Shown here piece after piece: positions 36,309 to 45,896 of a stretch of DNA of 64,000 nt. Under the pieces are notes generated by a model, which made no database searches, was not told the DNA's origin, and worked only from the letters and a program-made list of their open reading frames with translations. The first letter of the stretch is position 1; each line of letters opens with the position of its first letter. A program made the translations under genes and the position numbers. This stretch comes from Methylobacillus arboreus (lineage in GTDB: Bacteria > Pseudomonadota > Gammaproteobacteria > Burkholderiales > Methylophilaceae), in the NCBI RefSeq assembly GCF_020532725.1, contig NZ_JAJAVC010000003.1:496001-560000 (forward strand), in the 5' to 3' direction.

Positions 36309-36317
36309 TGCTAGAAT
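36309..36317 (+). promoter_or_regulatory. candidate extended -10 promoter of gyrA
   Basis: TGCTAGAAT, an extended -10 element (TGn plus TAGAAT), lies about 40 bases before the gyrA ATG. No good -35 box is seen at 17 bases, which extended -10 promoters can tolerate. Confidence 0.4.
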
Positions 36318-36354
36318 CGATGACTTTAAGCCACTTTAAAGCCGATAGCCAATA

Positions 36355-38919
36355 ATGGATCAGTTCGCCAAAGAAACCCTCCCTATCAGCCTCGAAGACG
36401 AGATGCGTCGCTCCTACCTGGATTATGCGATGAGCGTGATCGTGGGGCGTGCGTTGCCGGATGTTCGTGACGGTCTCAAGCCTGTGCATCGCCGCGTGCT
36501 CTTTGCGATGCATGAACTCAATAATGACTGGAACAGGCCTTACAAGAAATCTGCGCGTATTGTCGGTGACGTGATCGGTAAGTACCATCCGCACGGCGAT
36601 ACCGCGGTCTATGACACGATTGTGCGTATGGCGCAGGATTTCTCCTTGCGCTATATGCTGGTTGATGGCCAGGGTAACTTTGGCTCGGTGGATGGCGATA
36701 ATGCCGCTGCGATGCGGTATACCGAAATCCGTATGTCGCGCATTGCGCATGAATTGCTGGCCGATATCGACAAGGAAACCGTTGATTTCGGCCCCAACTA
36801 TGACGGCTCGGAGCATGAGCCGCTCATTATGCCGGCACGTATTCCTAACTTGCTTATTAATGGCAGCTCGGGGATCGCGGTTGGCATGGCAACCAATATC
36901 CCGCCGCACAACCTCAATGAGGTGATTGCCGGCTGTCTGACCTTGCTCAAGAATCCGGAAACCACGATAGATGAGTTGATCGAGATCATTCCGGCGCCTG
37001 ATTTCCCGACGGCAGGCATTATCTACGGCACTGTGGGCGTAAGAGAAGGTTATCGTACAGGACGTGGCCGCGTAGTCATGCGTGGCCGCACCCATGTGGA
37101 AGACCTGGAAAAGGGCAATCGCCAGGCACTGATCGTTGACGAGCTGCCTTACCAGGTCAACAAGAAAACCTTTGTCGAGAAGATTGCCGAGCTTGTCAAC
37201 GAGAAGAAGATAGAAGGCATTTCCGACCTGCGTGACGAATCCGATAAATCGGGAATGCGCGTGGTGATCGAACTCAAGCGCGGTGAAGTGCCTGAGGTCG
37301 TCCTTAACAATCTTTACAAGCAGACGCAGCTGCAAGATACCTTCGGTATGAACATGGTGGCCTTGCTTGATGGTCAGCCGCGCCTGCTCAACCTCAAGCA
37401 GATGCTCGAGGCATTCTTGCGCCATCGCCGTGAAGTCATCACGCGCCGTACTGTTTACGAGTTGCGCAAGGCGCGTGAGCGTGGTCATGTGCTGGAAGGC
37501 TTGGCAGTGGCATTGGCGAACGTGGACGAGATGATTGCCCTGATCAAGGCAGCGCCAACCCCGCCTGAAGCCAAGCGCGAACTGATGGCGCGTACCTGGA
37601 AATCTCCCGTGGTAGAAGAGATGCTCAAGCGCGCGGCCATGGAGGCATCGCGTCCAGAGGGTCTCTCTGTGGACTTTGGCCTGACGCCTGATGGCTATAG
37701 GCTCTCCGATGTCCAGGCGCAGGAAATCCTGCAGATGCGTTTGCAACGCCTGACCGGGCTTGAGCAGGACAAAATCGTCAATGAATATAAAGAAGTCATG
37801 GATGTCATCGCCGATCTGCTGGATATTCTGGCCAGGTCCGAGCGTGTGACCCAGATCATTGTGGAAGAATTGTCCGCCATCCTTAACCAGTTTGGCGACA
37901 AGCGCCGCAGCGAGATTGTGCATAATGCGCAGGACCTCTCGCTGGAAGACCTGATCACGCCGCAAGATGTGGTGGTGACCTTGTCGCATACCGGCTATGT
38001 CAAGTCGCAGCCGTTGGAGGAGTACCGCGCCCAGCGTCGCGGCGGCCGTGGCAAGCAGGCTGCTGCGACCAAGGAAGATGATTTCATCGACAAGATGTTC
38101 GTGGCCAATACGCACGATTACATCCTGTGCTTCTCCAGTCGTGGCCGGGTCTACTGGCTCAAGGTATATGAAGTGCCGCAGGGCAGCCGCGTAAGCCGCG
38201 GCAAGCCTATCGTGAACCTGTTCCCGCTGGAGGAAGGCGAAAAGATCAACGCCATCCTGCCGGTCAAGGAGTTCGACGAGAACCACTTCGTCTTCATGGC
38301 AACCGCCAAAGGCACTGTCAAGAAGACCGCCCTGGTCGAGTTCTCCAATCCACGCCGTTCCGGCATCATTGCGCTTAACCTGGATGATGGCGACTACCTG
38401 ATTGGCGCCGAAGTCACCAATGGTGTGAATGACATTGTGCTGGTTTCCAATGGTGGCAAGGCTGTCTGGTTCGACGAAGAGGATGTGCGCGCCATGGGCC
38501 GTACTGCACGCGGCGTGCGTGGCATGAAGCTGCAAGCCAAGCAACAGGTGATTTCGCTGTTGATTGCGGACGACGACAAGCAAACGGTGTTGGTGGCGAC
38601 TGAAAACGGCTATGGCAAGCGTACCGTACTGGCTGATTTCCGCCATTCCGGCCGTGGCACGCAAGGCGTGAAGGCCATTGCCACCAGCGAGCGTAATGGT
38701 GTGGTGGTAGGCGCGCGCCTGGTAAATGACGATGACGAGATCATGCTGATTACCACCGGTGGCGTGCTGATCCGTACCCGCGTCAAGGAAATCCGCGAGC
38801 TGGGCCGTGCCACCCAGGGGGTCACGCTGATCAACCTGGGTGAAGGCGAGAAGCTCTCCGGCCTGGAAAAGGTTGTGGAAACCGATGACGATAATGACAC
38901 TGAAATCGCTGCCGAGTAA
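36355..38919 (+). CDS. gyrA: DNA gyrase subunit A
   Basis: An 854-residue type II topoisomerase subunit. The N-terminal breakage-reunion domain includes the quinolone-determining region [18 protein letters not shown] and the catalytic Y122 ([10 protein letters not shown]). Residue 83 is Thr rather than the Ser of E. coli, and D87 is kept. The C-terminal beta-pinwheel carries the gyrase-specific GyrA box QRRGGRGK, separating it from ParC, and the protein ends in an acidic tail. It is followed by serC after 17 bases. The 886-residue open frame on the opposite strand is an antisense shadow. Confidence 0.97.
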   Translation: MDQFAKETLPISLEDEMRRSYLDYAMSVIVGRALPDVRDGLKPVHRRVLFAMHELNNDWNRPYKKSARIVGDVIGKYHPHGDTAVYDTIVRMAQDFSLRYMLVDGQGNFGSVDGDNAAAMRYTEIRMSRIAHELLADIDKETVDFGPNYDGSEHEPLIMPARIPNLLINGSSGIAVGMATNIPPHNLNEVIAGCLTLLKNPETTIDELIEIIPAPDFPTAGIIYGTVGVREGYRTGRGRVVMRGRTHVEDLEKGNRQALIVDELPYQVNKKTFVEKIAELVNEKKIEGISDLRDESDKSGMRVVIELKRGEVPEVVLNNLYKQTQLQDTFGMNMVALLDGQPRLLNLKQMLEAFLRHRREVITRRTVYELRKARERGHVLEGLAVALANVDEMIALIKAAPTPPEAKRELMARTWKSPVVEEMLKRAAMEASRPEGLSVDFGLTPDGYRLSDVQAQEILQMRLQRLTGLEQDKIVNEYKEVMDVIADLLDILARSERVTQIIVEELSAILNQFGDKRRSEIVHNAQDLSLEDLITPQDVVVTLSHTGYVKSQPLEEYRAQRRGGRGKQAAATKEDDFIDKMFVANTHDYILCFSSRGRVYWLKVYEVPQGSRVSRGKPIVNLFPLEEGEKINAILPVKEFDENHFVFMATAKGTVKKTALVEFSNPRRSGIIALNLDDGDYLIGAEVTNGVNDIVLVSNGGKAVWFDEEDVRAMGRTARGVRGMKLQAKQQVISLLIADDDKQTVLVATENGYGKRTVLADFRHSGRGTQGVKAIATSERNGVVVGARLVNDDDEIMLITTGGVLIRTRVKEIRELGRATQGVTLINLGEGEKLSGLEKVVETDDDNDTEIAAE

Positions 38920-38936
38920 GGCCAAGTAAAGTATTT

Positions 38937-40019
38937 ATGACGCAAATCTATAATTTTTCCGCAGGTCCCGCAGTATTGCCCAAGGAAGTGCTGCAACAAG
39001 CCAGTGACGAAATGCTGGACTGGCATGGTTCCGGCATGTCGGTGATGGAGATGAGCCATCGCGGCAAGGAGTTCATCAGCATTGCGACCGAGGCTGAAGC
39101 CGACTTGCGCGAACTCTTGAATATTCCTGCCAATTACAAGGTATTGTTCCTGCAGGGCGGGGCGCACGCACAATTTTCCATGGTGCCGCTGAACCTGTTG
39201 CGAGGCAAAACCGCGGCCGATTACCTTGATACCGGCATTTGGGCGCAAAAAGCCATAGAGGAAGCATCCAGATACTGTGAGGTCAACGTGGTGGCTTCTG
39301 CTGCCGAGCATCAATACAGCCAGGTGCCGCAGCAGTCGCAGTGGAAATTGAATCCGGATGCCGCCTTTGTCCATTACACCTCCAACGAGACGATAGGCGG
39401 GCTGGAGATGTTCTGGACGCCAGACACCGGCAAAGTGCCGCTGGTCGTGGACATGTCCTCGCATATTCTTTCGCGTCCGGTGGATGTAAGCCAATATGGC
39501 CTGATCTATGCCGGCGCCCAGAAGAATATCGGCCCTGCCGGCCTGACGATCGTGATCGTGCGTGAGGACCTGATAGGCGAAACTTTGCCCGGGACACCCT
39601 CCATGTTCGACTACAAGATTCATGCGGACAATGACTCAATGTACAACACGCCGCCAACCTATGCCATTTATATCGCAGGGTTGGTGTTCAAGTGGTTGAA
39701 GGCCAAGGGCGGCCTTGCAGCGATTGAGAAGCTGAATATTGAAAAATCGGCCTTGCTGTACGATTATCTCGACAGCACTGATTTCTACAACTCGCCAATT
39801 GCCTTGGAAAACCGCTCGCGCATGAATATTCCGTTTACGCTCAAGGATAGCGCGCTGGATGGGAACTTCCTCAAGCAAGCGCAGGCGCAAGGACTATTGC
39901 AGCTCAAGGGACACCGCTTGCTGGGCGGTATGCGTGCTTCCATCTACAATGCCATGCCACTGGCTGGTGTGCAGGCGTTGATTGCCTTCATGCAGAATTT
40001 CGAGCGCGCTCACGGTTAA
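38937..40019 (+). CDS. serC: phosphoserine aminotransferase
   Basis: A 360-residue class V PLP aminotransferase converting 3-phosphohydroxypyruvate to phosphoserine; it also acts in PLP synthesis. The start is [21 protein letters not shown]. Substrate/PLP segments include [16 protein letters not shown] and the lysine in [18 protein letters not shown]. The end, [20 protein letters not shown], is canonical. In serine-cycle-free methylotrophs it serves only biosynthesis. It lies between gyrA and pheA, a standard betaproteobacterial arrangement. Confidence 0.97.
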   Translation: MTQIYNFSAGPAVLPKEVLQQASDEMLDWHGSGMSVMEMSHRGKEFISIATEAEADLRELLNIPANYKVLFLQGGAHAQFSMVPLNLLRGKTAADYLDTGIWAQKAIEEASRYCEVNVVASAAEHQYSQVPQQSQWKLNPDAAFVHYTSNETIGGLEMFWTPDTGKVPLVVDMSSHILSRPVDVSQYGLIYAGAQKNIGPAGLTIVIVREDLIGETLPGTPSMFDYKIHADNDSMYNTPPTYAIYIAGLVFKWLKAKGGLAAIEKLNIEKSALLYDYLDSTDFYNSPIALENRSRMNIPFTLKDSALDGNFLKQAQAQGLLQLKGHRLLGGMRASIYNAMPLAGVQALIAFMQNFERAHG

Positions 40020-40028
40020 GGATCATTC

Positions 40029-41096
40029 ATGAGTGATATTCTGAAAGGCTGCCGTGACCAGATCGACGCGATCGATGAGCAACTTCTCAGGTTGATCAAT
40101 GCGCGTGCTGCCCTAGCACGTGAAATTGGCGCGCTCAAGGGTGAGGGGCCGGTATATCGGCCAGAGCGCGAAGCGCAGGTATTGCGCCGCCTGCTGGAGC
40201 AAAATACCGGTCCTTTGTCTGCAGAGTCGGTAACGGCGATTTTCCGCAGTGTCATGTCCAATTGCCGAGCGCTTGAGCGTGAGCTTTCAGTGGCTTTTCT
40301 TGGTCCGAAGGGCACTTTCAGTGAAGAGGCTGCCAACAAGCAGTTTGGCGGTTTGAGCTCTCCGAGGCCCTGCATTTCCATTGATGAAGTGTTCCGCATG
40401 GTCGAGTCTGGAAGCGCGGATTATGCTGTGGTGCCGGTAGAAAACTCTACGGAAGGCGCGGTGGGGCGCACACTGGATCTGCTTACTACGACCAGCCTGC
40501 ATATTTGCGGTGAGATCACCCTGCCAGTGCATCATTGCCTGCTGCGCAGCAAGGACGCCGGTGGGGAAATCAAGCGTGTCTATTCCCACGCCCAGTCTCT
40601 GGGGCAGTGCCATGAATGGCTTAATCTCAACCTTGGCGGCGTTGAACGCGTCAGCACCGGCAGCAATGCTCAGGCGGCAGAGCTGGCCGCGCAGGATCCA
40701 TTTTCCGCGGCTATTGCCGGCAAGCGCGCTGCCGAGATTTTCGGCTTGGCTGTTCTGGCTGAGAATATCGAAGACGACCCCAAGAATGTAACGCGCTTCC
40801 TGGTCCTCTCCAACCATGAGGTCGAGCCTTCAGGCAGGGACAAGACCTCCTTGCTGCTGGCGGCCAGAAATGTGCCTGGCGCTGTTGTTGGCCTGCTTGC
40901 ACCGCTTGCCCAGCATGGCGTGGACATGACCAAGTTCGAGTCCCGTCCATCCAAGCTTGGGATTTGGGAATATGTGTTCTTCGTGGATATTGAAGGGCAT
41001 CATCAGGATCCCAAGGTAGCCAAGGCATTGTATGAGCTTGAACAACGTGCATCCCTGCTCAAGGTGCTTGGTTCCTACCCTGTTGCCGTAATATGA
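40029..41096 (+). CDS. pheA: bifunctional chorismate mutase / prephenate dehydratase
   Basis: A 355-residue P-protein for phenylalanine synthesis. The AroQ chorismate mutase domain occupies about 1-85 (CRDQIDAIDEQLLRLINARAALAREIG). The prephenate dehydratase domain begins at VAFLGPKGTFSEEAA and includes the TRFLVLS motif (here NVTRFLVLSNHE). The C-terminal ACT domain has ESRPSKLGIWEYVFFVDIEG, where phenylalanine feedback binds. It starts 9 bases after serC, so the two are probably cotranscribed. Confidence 0.96.
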   Translation: MSDILKGCRDQIDAIDEQLLRLINARAALAREIGALKGEGPVYRPEREAQVLRRLLEQNTGPLSAESVTAIFRSVMSNCRALERELSVAFLGPKGTFSEEAANKQFGGLSSPRPCISIDEVFRMVESGSADYAVVPVENSTEGAVGRTLDLLTTTSLHICGEITLPVHHCLLRSKDAGGEIKRVYSHAQSLGQCHEWLNLNLGGVERVSTGSNAQAAELAAQDPFSAAIAGKRAAEIFGLAVLAENIEDDPKNVTRFLVLSNHEVEPSGRDKTSLLLAARNVPGAVVGLLAPLAQHGVDMTKFESRPSKLGIWEYVFFVDIEGHHQDPKVAKALYELEQRASLLKVLGSYPVAVI

Positions 41097-41232
41097 TGCG
41101 AGCGTGCCAGGCGCAATGTCTGGCGCGGAATGGTAGCAAGTTTGTATGCCAAGATGCGATTGCCGTTCAGTTATCTTAAGGAGGCGTGCGTTTGCGCGCC
41201 GGATATTTGTGAGCTGTAGTTGAAAGGGAAGT

Positions 41233-42390
41233 ATGCCGATTAGCCAGAACTTGTTATGGTCTGCTTCACTACGCAAATGGACGCTTAGTTTCCAGAATGA
41301 GCGTTTGGAAGCGCTCTACCAGTTACATGCCATTTCCAGCCTGCGCAAGCATTCCCGCCTTGCCTTGGTGGTCGGGGCTGTCATGACCATGCTCTATGGC
41401 CTGCTTGACCCATTGTTTGTCAAACCAGAGGCCTTCGTCCATGTCTGGTATATCCGCACCATGGCTGTGATGCTGTTCTTTGGGGTGTTCTGGCTATCCT
41501 TCTATCGGCAGTTCCTCAAGTACAATCAGTTATTCCTGGCGATTGTGGCCCTGTTCAGCGGCCTGGGTCTGTTGGCCCAAGTGAGCTACATGCCGGTGGC
41601 CGCCATCAATTTTTACTACACCGGCCTCGTGGTCATGGTGTTTTGGACCTATACCTTTTCAGGCTTGCGCTTCTTTAACTCGACGCTGGTCGGGATCGTG
41701 CTATTGGTGGTATTCAACATCATGTTCTTGCTCCTGCGGCCCTTGCCGCCCTTGCAAGTGCTGATTTATGACATGTTCATTCTTTCCGCCAATATTGTCG
41801 GCGGCTTTGCGAGCTATGTGGCAGAAAAGCAGAGCCGGGAGTTGTTTTTGCGCGAAAAGGACCTAGACAACGAGCGTCACCGCCAGCAGGAAAGGGCATT
41901 GCATGATCGCCTGACCGGGCTGCCGAACCGGGAGTTATTGCTTGACCGCATTGAGCAGGCCATCAACTTCTCTTTACGGAACGATCAGGTGTGCGCCGGC
42001 CTGTTTATCGACCTTGATAAGTTCAAACCGATCAACGATACCTATGGCCATCTGATTGGGGATATTGTACTCAAGGAAGTGGCGACGCGCCTGAAATACA
42101 CCATGCGTGAAGCGGATACCTTGGCGCGCTTGGGCGGAGATGAGTTTTTCGTGCTTGCGCGCGATATTGGCAGTCCTGAAGCAGCCAAAGTACTGGCCGA
42201 AAAACTGCACAGGCAGTTTCTGGCGCCCATTATCCTGGATGGTTTGCCGCCGATCCGCGATTTGGCTGCCAGCATAGGGATATGCGTCTTTCCCTATCGT
42301 GATGTTTCAGCGGTAGATGTCATCAGGCGTGCAGATCATGCCATGTATGATGCCAAACGCGAGAACAGGCGCGAGTCCAGTTACGCATAA
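41233..42390 (+). CDS. membrane-bound GGDEF diguanylate cyclase
   Basis: A 385-residue protein. The N-terminal half (about 45-205) holds roughly five to six membrane helices resembling a MASE-type sensor. The C-terminal GGDEF domain (about 215-378) has LHDRLTGLPNRELLLDRI, FIDLDKFKPINDTYGHLIGD and the intact active site GGDEF, with the RxxD inhibitory site (READ) five residues before it. It is therefore predicted to be an active, product-inhibited cyclic di-GMP synthase. It lies between pheA and hisC, interrupting the usual aromatic gene order. Possible receptors in the window include YajQ and FimV. Confidence 0.92.
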   Translation: MPISQNLLWSASLRKWTLSFQNERLEALYQLHAISSLRKHSRLALVVGAVMTMLYGLLDPLFVKPEAFVHVWYIRTMAVMLFFGVFWLSFYRQFLKYNQLFLAIVALFSGLGLLAQVSYMPVAAINFYYTGLVVMVFWTYTFSGLRFFNSTLVGIVLLVVFNIMFLLLRPLPPLQVLIYDMFILSANIVGGFASYVAEKQSRELFLREKDLDNERHRQQERALHDRLTGLPNRELLLDRIEQAINFSLRNDQVCAGLFIDLDKFKPINDTYGHLIGDIVLKEVATRLKYTMREADTLARLGGDEFFVLARDIGSPEAAKVLAEKLHRQFLAPIILDGLPPIRDLAASIGICVFPYRDVSAVDVIRRADHAMYDAKRENRRESSYA

Positions 42391-42427
42391 GACAAATTTA
42401 TAATCACCGTTTAGAAGGAATACTATC

Positions 42428-43537
42428 GTGACCAGACTGTGCGACCTCGCGCCGTCCAATATTCATGCCATTGCGCCATACCAGCCGGGCAAGCCAATCA
42501 CAGAATTGGCACGGGAAATGGGCCTCAAGCCTGAAGCGATTATCAAGCTGGCTTCCAATGAAAACCCACTGGGTGTTAGCCCCAAGGCTTACGAAGCCAT
42601 GCAGGATGCCTTGGAAGATATTGCACGCTACCCCGACGGCAACAGTTTTGCGTTGCGGGATTGCGTCTGTCGCAAGTTTGGGCTGAAGCCGGATCAATTG
42701 GTGTTCGGCAATGGTTCCAATGACATTCTGGAGCTTGCTGCCAGGGCGTTTCTCGCGCCAGGCCTAGAGGCTGTTTATTCGCAGCATGCGTTTGCCGTAT
42801 ATGCATTGGTGACGCAGGCGACCGGGGCAAAAGGCATTAGCGTGCCTGCCAAGGATTTTGCCCATGACCTCCAGGCCATGCTGCAAGCAATCACGGATAA
42901 GACCCGCATTGTATTTATCGCCAACCCGAACAATCCTACCGGCACCTTGCTCGATAAGCAGGTGTTGCGCGAGTTTTTGCAAAGCGTGCCAAAGACCGTC
43001 TTGGTGGTGCTGGATGAAGCCTACGATGAATATCTTGCGCCAGAATTGAAGTCACAAGCGCTTTCCTGGTTGCAGGAGTTCGATAACCTGCTGGTTTCCC
43101 GCACTTTGTCCAAGGCCTATGGCCTGGCTGGCTTGCGTATTGGCTTTGGTGTGGCTGCAAAAGAAATTGCCGATCTGATGAACCGCGTACGCCAGCCATT
43201 CAATGTGAATAGTGTTGCCCAAGCTGCTGCTGTTGCTGCCTTGGAAGATGAAGAATTCGTAGAGCGTAGCCGTGCGCTCAACCAGGCAGGAATGGTGCAG
43301 ATTATCCAGGGCTTATCCAGTCTCGGCCTGGACTTTATTCCGTCTTATGGCAATTTTGTCAGCTTCCAGGTGCCTGATGCGGCGGGTGTGTATCAGCAGT
43401 TATTGCGTAATGGCGTGATTGTGCGTCCGATAGCAGCATATGAAATGCCGGATTACTTGCGTGTGAGTATCGGCTTATATCAGGAAAATGCCCGTTTTCT
43501 TGAAGTGCTCGCCCAAATCCTTAAAAACCCTACCTAG
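42428..43537 (+). CDS. hisC: histidinol-phosphate/aromatic aminotransferase
   Basis: A 369-residue class II PLP aminotransferase starting (GTG) MTRLCDLAPSNIHAIAPYQPGKPI. The substrate loop KLASNENPLG and the PLP-lysine motif SRTLSKAYGLAGLRIGF are present. Position after pheA (with only the GGDEF gene between) is the conserved location of a HisC paralogue that transaminates phenylpyruvate, hydroxyphenylpyruvate or prephenate. The true histidine role cannot be excluded. AAGGAATACT precedes the start. Confidence 0.92.
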   Translation: MTRLCDLAPSNIHAIAPYQPGKPITELAREMGLKPEAIIKLASNENPLGVSPKAYEAMQDALEDIARYPDGNSFALRDCVCRKFGLKPDQLVFGNGSNDILELAARAFLAPGLEAVYSQHAFAVYALVTQATGAKGISVPAKDFAHDLQAMLQAITDKTRIVFIANPNNPTGTLLDKQVLREFLQSVPKTVLVVLDEAYDEYLAPELKSQALSWLQEFDNLLVSRTLSKAYGLAGLRIGFGVAAKEIADLMNRVRQPFNVNSVAQAAAVAALEDEEFVERSRALNQAGMVQIIQGLSSLGLDFIPSYGNFVSFQVPDAAGVYQQLLRNGVIVRPIAAYEMPDYLRVSIGLYQENARFLEVLAQILKNPT

Positions 43538-43546
43538 TTCATTGCT

Positions 43547-43577
43547 CATATCAGGCCTCCACAAGAGGCCTGATATG
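43547..43577. other. perfect hairpin after hisC
   Basis: CATATCAGGCCTC and GAGGCCTGATATG form a perfect 13-base-pair stem with a five-base loop, 10 bases after hisC. No T tract follows. It may act as a rho-assisted or bidirectional stop, or as a palindromic binding site ahead of the pqq operon. The remaining gap to pqqA (43578-43739) shows no gene. Confidence 0.6.
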
Positions 43578-43739
43578 CTTCCAAGCCCCTCCCAAGCAGG
43601 GACTCATGATAATCATGAGTCGACTTTCCTTATTTTTGCCCTGTTGCCGCATAAGTGATGCGAGGCACAATGGCACTACGTTGCAGCACAGGGCAACCGG
43701 CGCTGTGGCGATTCTAAATAATTTTTTAAGGAGAGTATC

Positions 43740-43811
43740 ATGTGGACAAAGCCAGAAGTTACTGAAATGCGTTTCGGTTTTGAAGTCACTATGTACGTTT
43801 GCAACCGCTAA
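43740..43811 (+). CDS. pqqA: PQQ precursor peptide PqqA
   Basis: A 23-residue ribosomally made precursor of pyrroloquinoline quinone. The sequence MWTKPEVTEMRFGFEVTMYV ends CNR, with the crosslinked residues E15 and Y19 in the conserved ExxxY arrangement. A strong AAGGAGAG site lies seven bases before the ATG. The peptide is too short for usual gene callers but is unmistakable. A hairpin follows before pqqB, so pqqA may be expressed in excess of the downstream enzymes. Confidence 0.98.
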   Translation: MWTKPEVTEMRFGFEVTMYVCNR

Positions 43812-43821
43812 GTGACGGTAA

Positions 43822-43843
43822 CAGCCGGGATATTTCCCGGCTG
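43822..43843 (+). terminator. attenuator hairpin between pqqA and pqqB
   Basis: CAGCCGGGA, loop TATT, TCCCGGCTG: a perfect nine-base-pair stem without a T run, 10 bases after the pqqA stop. Similar hairpins in other pqq operons give more pqqA transcript than full-length message; the same is inferred here. Confidence 0.6.
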
Positions 43844-43879
43844 CTTCCAGCAGCAAGTTAAGTTTTAGTAAGGGCTGAT

Positions 43880-44797
43880 ATGCATATTCATGTTTTAGGA
43901 TCGGCAGCTGGCGGCGGTTTCCCTCAGTGGAACTGCAACTGCCCGAATTGCGATGGCCTGCGTAAAGGTAAGATCAAGGCAAAAAAACGCACACAGTCTT
44001 CTATCTGTGTCAGCGGCGATGGCATCAACTGGGTGCTATTCAATACTTCTCCCGATATTCTGCAGCAAATCCAGGGCTTTGCTCCGCTACAGCCGGGCAG
44101 GGCGATCCGGGATAGCGGGATTGCCGGCATCGTGCTGATTGATGCACAGATAGACCATACCACCGGCCTCCTGATGTTGCGCGAAGGCCAGGTGAAGCGT
44201 GAGATTTACTGTACCGACATGGTGTATCAGGATCTCACCACCGGCAACCCCCTGCTCAATATTCTCGGTCATTACTGTGGCGTCAATCGCCACGATGTTC
44301 CGATTGACGGTACACAAAGCTTTACGGTGAATGGCGCTCCCGGCCTGCGGTTTACTGCGGTTGCGCTCAAGAGTGCTGCGCCGCCGTATTCGCCGCACCG
44401 TAACGATCCTCATCCTGGCGATACCATAGGCGTGCTGATCGAGGATACGAATAATGGCAAGAAGGCCTTTTATGCACCCGGACTGGGTGAAATCGAGCCG
44501 CATCTGCCGGCCTTGCTGGCGCAGGCAGATTGCATCATGGTCGATGGCACGTTCTGGACCAATACCGAAATGATCGATATGGGACTGATGACCAAGAAAG
44601 CGCGGGATATCGGCCATAACCCGCAGTCAGGCCCCGGCGGCATGATCGAAGTGCTGGATGCTTATCCCGATGCGCGCCGTGTCCTGATCCATATCAACAA
44701 CACCAACCCGATTCTGCGCGAAGATTCAGCAGAGCGGGCAGAACTGACACAACATGGGATTGAGGTCGCCTATGATGGCCTGGACATTATTCTCTAG
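43880..44797 (+). CDS. pqqB: PQQ biosynthesis protein PqqB
   Basis: A 305-residue metallo-beta-lactamase-fold protein proposed to hydroxylate the Glu-Tyr intermediate. It starts MHIHVLGSAAGGGFPQWNCNC, with the CxC-type Cys set (NCNCPNCDGL) and metal-binding segments such as LIDAQIDHTTGLLML and VDGTFWTNTEM. The length is normal. AAGGGCTGAT precedes the ATG, and pqqC begins nine bases after its stop. Confidence 0.97.
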   Translation: MHIHVLGSAAGGGFPQWNCNCPNCDGLRKGKIKAKKRTQSSICVSGDGINWVLFNTSPDILQQIQGFAPLQPGRAIRDSGIAGIVLIDAQIDHTTGLLMLREGQVKREIYCTDMVYQDLTTGNPLLNILGHYCGVNRHDVPIDGTQSFTVNGAPGLRFTAVALKSAAPPYSPHRNDPHPGDTIGVLIEDTNNGKKAFYAPGLGEIEPHLPALLAQADCIMVDGTFWTNTEMIDMGLMTKKARDIGHNPQSGPGGMIEVLDAYPDARRVLIHINNTNPILREDSAERAELTQHGIEVAYDGLDIIL

Positions 44798-44806
44798 GAG
44801 AAAAAC

Positions 44807-45559
44807 ATGAATGCACCTGTGATTGGCAATACTCCCTGGACACGCGAGGAGTTCGAGCAGCAATTGCGCGACAAGGGCCGTGGCTACCATATCTATCATC
44901 CATTCCATGTGATGATGTATGAAGGCAAGCTCACGCGCGAGCAATTGCAATGCTGGGTTGCCAACCGGTTTTACTACCAGATCAGCATTCCGCAGAAAGA
45001 CGCGGCCATCATGTCCAACTGCCCGGACAAGGAAATCCGTAAGGGCTGGATCCAGCGCATCATCGATCACGATGGTGATGAGAATAACGTTGGCGGCATT
45101 GAGGCGTGGATACAGCTTGGTCAGGCAGTCGGCCTGAGCCGTGAGGATGTCACCTCGCTCAAGTTCGTTGCGCCCGGCGTACGTTTTGCCGTGGATGCCT
45201 ATGTCAATTTCGCCAAGCAACGCCCATGGCAGGAGTCGGTATGCTCCTCGCTCACCGAGCTGTTCGCCCCGCATATCCACCAGCAGCGCATCAGTTCCTG
45301 GCCCAGCATGTATCCCTGGGTCAAGGAAGAAGGCCTGATCTATTTCAAGAAGCGTCTGACCGAAGCCAGGCGCGATGTGGAGCAGGGCCTGGCCGTCACC
45401 CTGGATTACTTCAGCCAGAGCCGTGAGCTGCAGGAAAAGGCGCTGGATATCCTGCAATTCAAGCTGGATGTGCTATGGGTGATTGCCGATGCCATCATGC
45501 TTGCCTCAACCAATATCAAGGTAGAACAAAATGTCGACTATCTCAGACAACCAAGATAA
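44807..45559 (+). CDS. pqqC: pyrroloquinoline-quinone synthase PqqC
   Basis: A 250-residue cofactor-less oxidase catalysing the final eight-electron ring closure to PQQ. Conserved active-site stretches are [39 protein letters not shown] and RIIDHDG. The C-terminal part overlaps the pqqD start by 29 bases in another frame, a tight coupling also seen where PqqC and PqqD are fused. Confidence 0.97.
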   Translation: MNAPVIGNTPWTREEFEQQLRDKGRGYHIYHPFHVMMYEGKLTREQLQCWVANRFYYQISIPQKDAAIMSNCPDKEIRKGWIQRIIDHDGDENNVGGIEAWIQLGQAVGLSREDVTSLKFVAPGVRFAVDAYVNFAKQRPWQESVCSSLTELFAPHIHQQRISSWPSMYPWVKEEGLIYFKKRLTEARRDVEQGLAVTLDYFSQSRELQEKALDILQFKLDVLWVIADAIMLASTNIKVEQNVDYLRQPR

Positions 45560-45842
45560 GGCCAGCGTCGTCACTTCAGACGACGTTTATGCCATTGCGC
45601 GCCATTACCGTTTCCAGTGGGAAGAAGCCCAGCAATGCTACGTGCTGCTATTCCCTGAAGGCATGATCAAGCTCAACGGCGGGGCAGGGGAAGTCATCAA
45701 ACGCGTGGACGGCCAGCGCAACGTCGCTGAAATCGTGGCGGACGTGCAGGCCGCTTTTCCCGATGTGGCAGACATTGAGGCTGACGTGATTGCCATGCTT
45801 GACCTTGCGCTGGAAAAAGCCTGGCTGGAAAAGCGTGCTTAA
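45531..45842 (+). CDS. pqqD: PqqA-binding chaperone PqqD
   Basis: A 103-residue RiPP recognition element that presents PqqA to PqqE. The core from [36 protein letters not shown] and the helix LVEVLD-equivalent (here [18 protein letters not shown]) are typical. It begins inside the end of pqqC. An N-terminal extension of about 20 residues ([18 protein letters not shown]) is longer than the minimal PqqD. pqqE follows after 54 bases. Confidence 0.95.
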   Translation: MSTISDNQDKASVVTSDDVYAIARHYRFQWEEAQQCYVLLFPEGMIKLNGGAGEVIKRVDGQRNVAEIVADVQAAFPDVADIEADVIAMLDLALEKAWLEKRA

Positions 45843-45896
45843 TCAACGCTCAATTGGCGGCCTGTGGCAGGCGTATTGCGTTAAGGAGCAGAAAAC

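Noticed and set aside
36265..38925. 886-residue open frame antisense to gyrA
   Set aside because: It mirrors gyrA codon by codon, has no family features and lies opposite a gene certain by motif; GC-rich third positions keep the opposite frame open.
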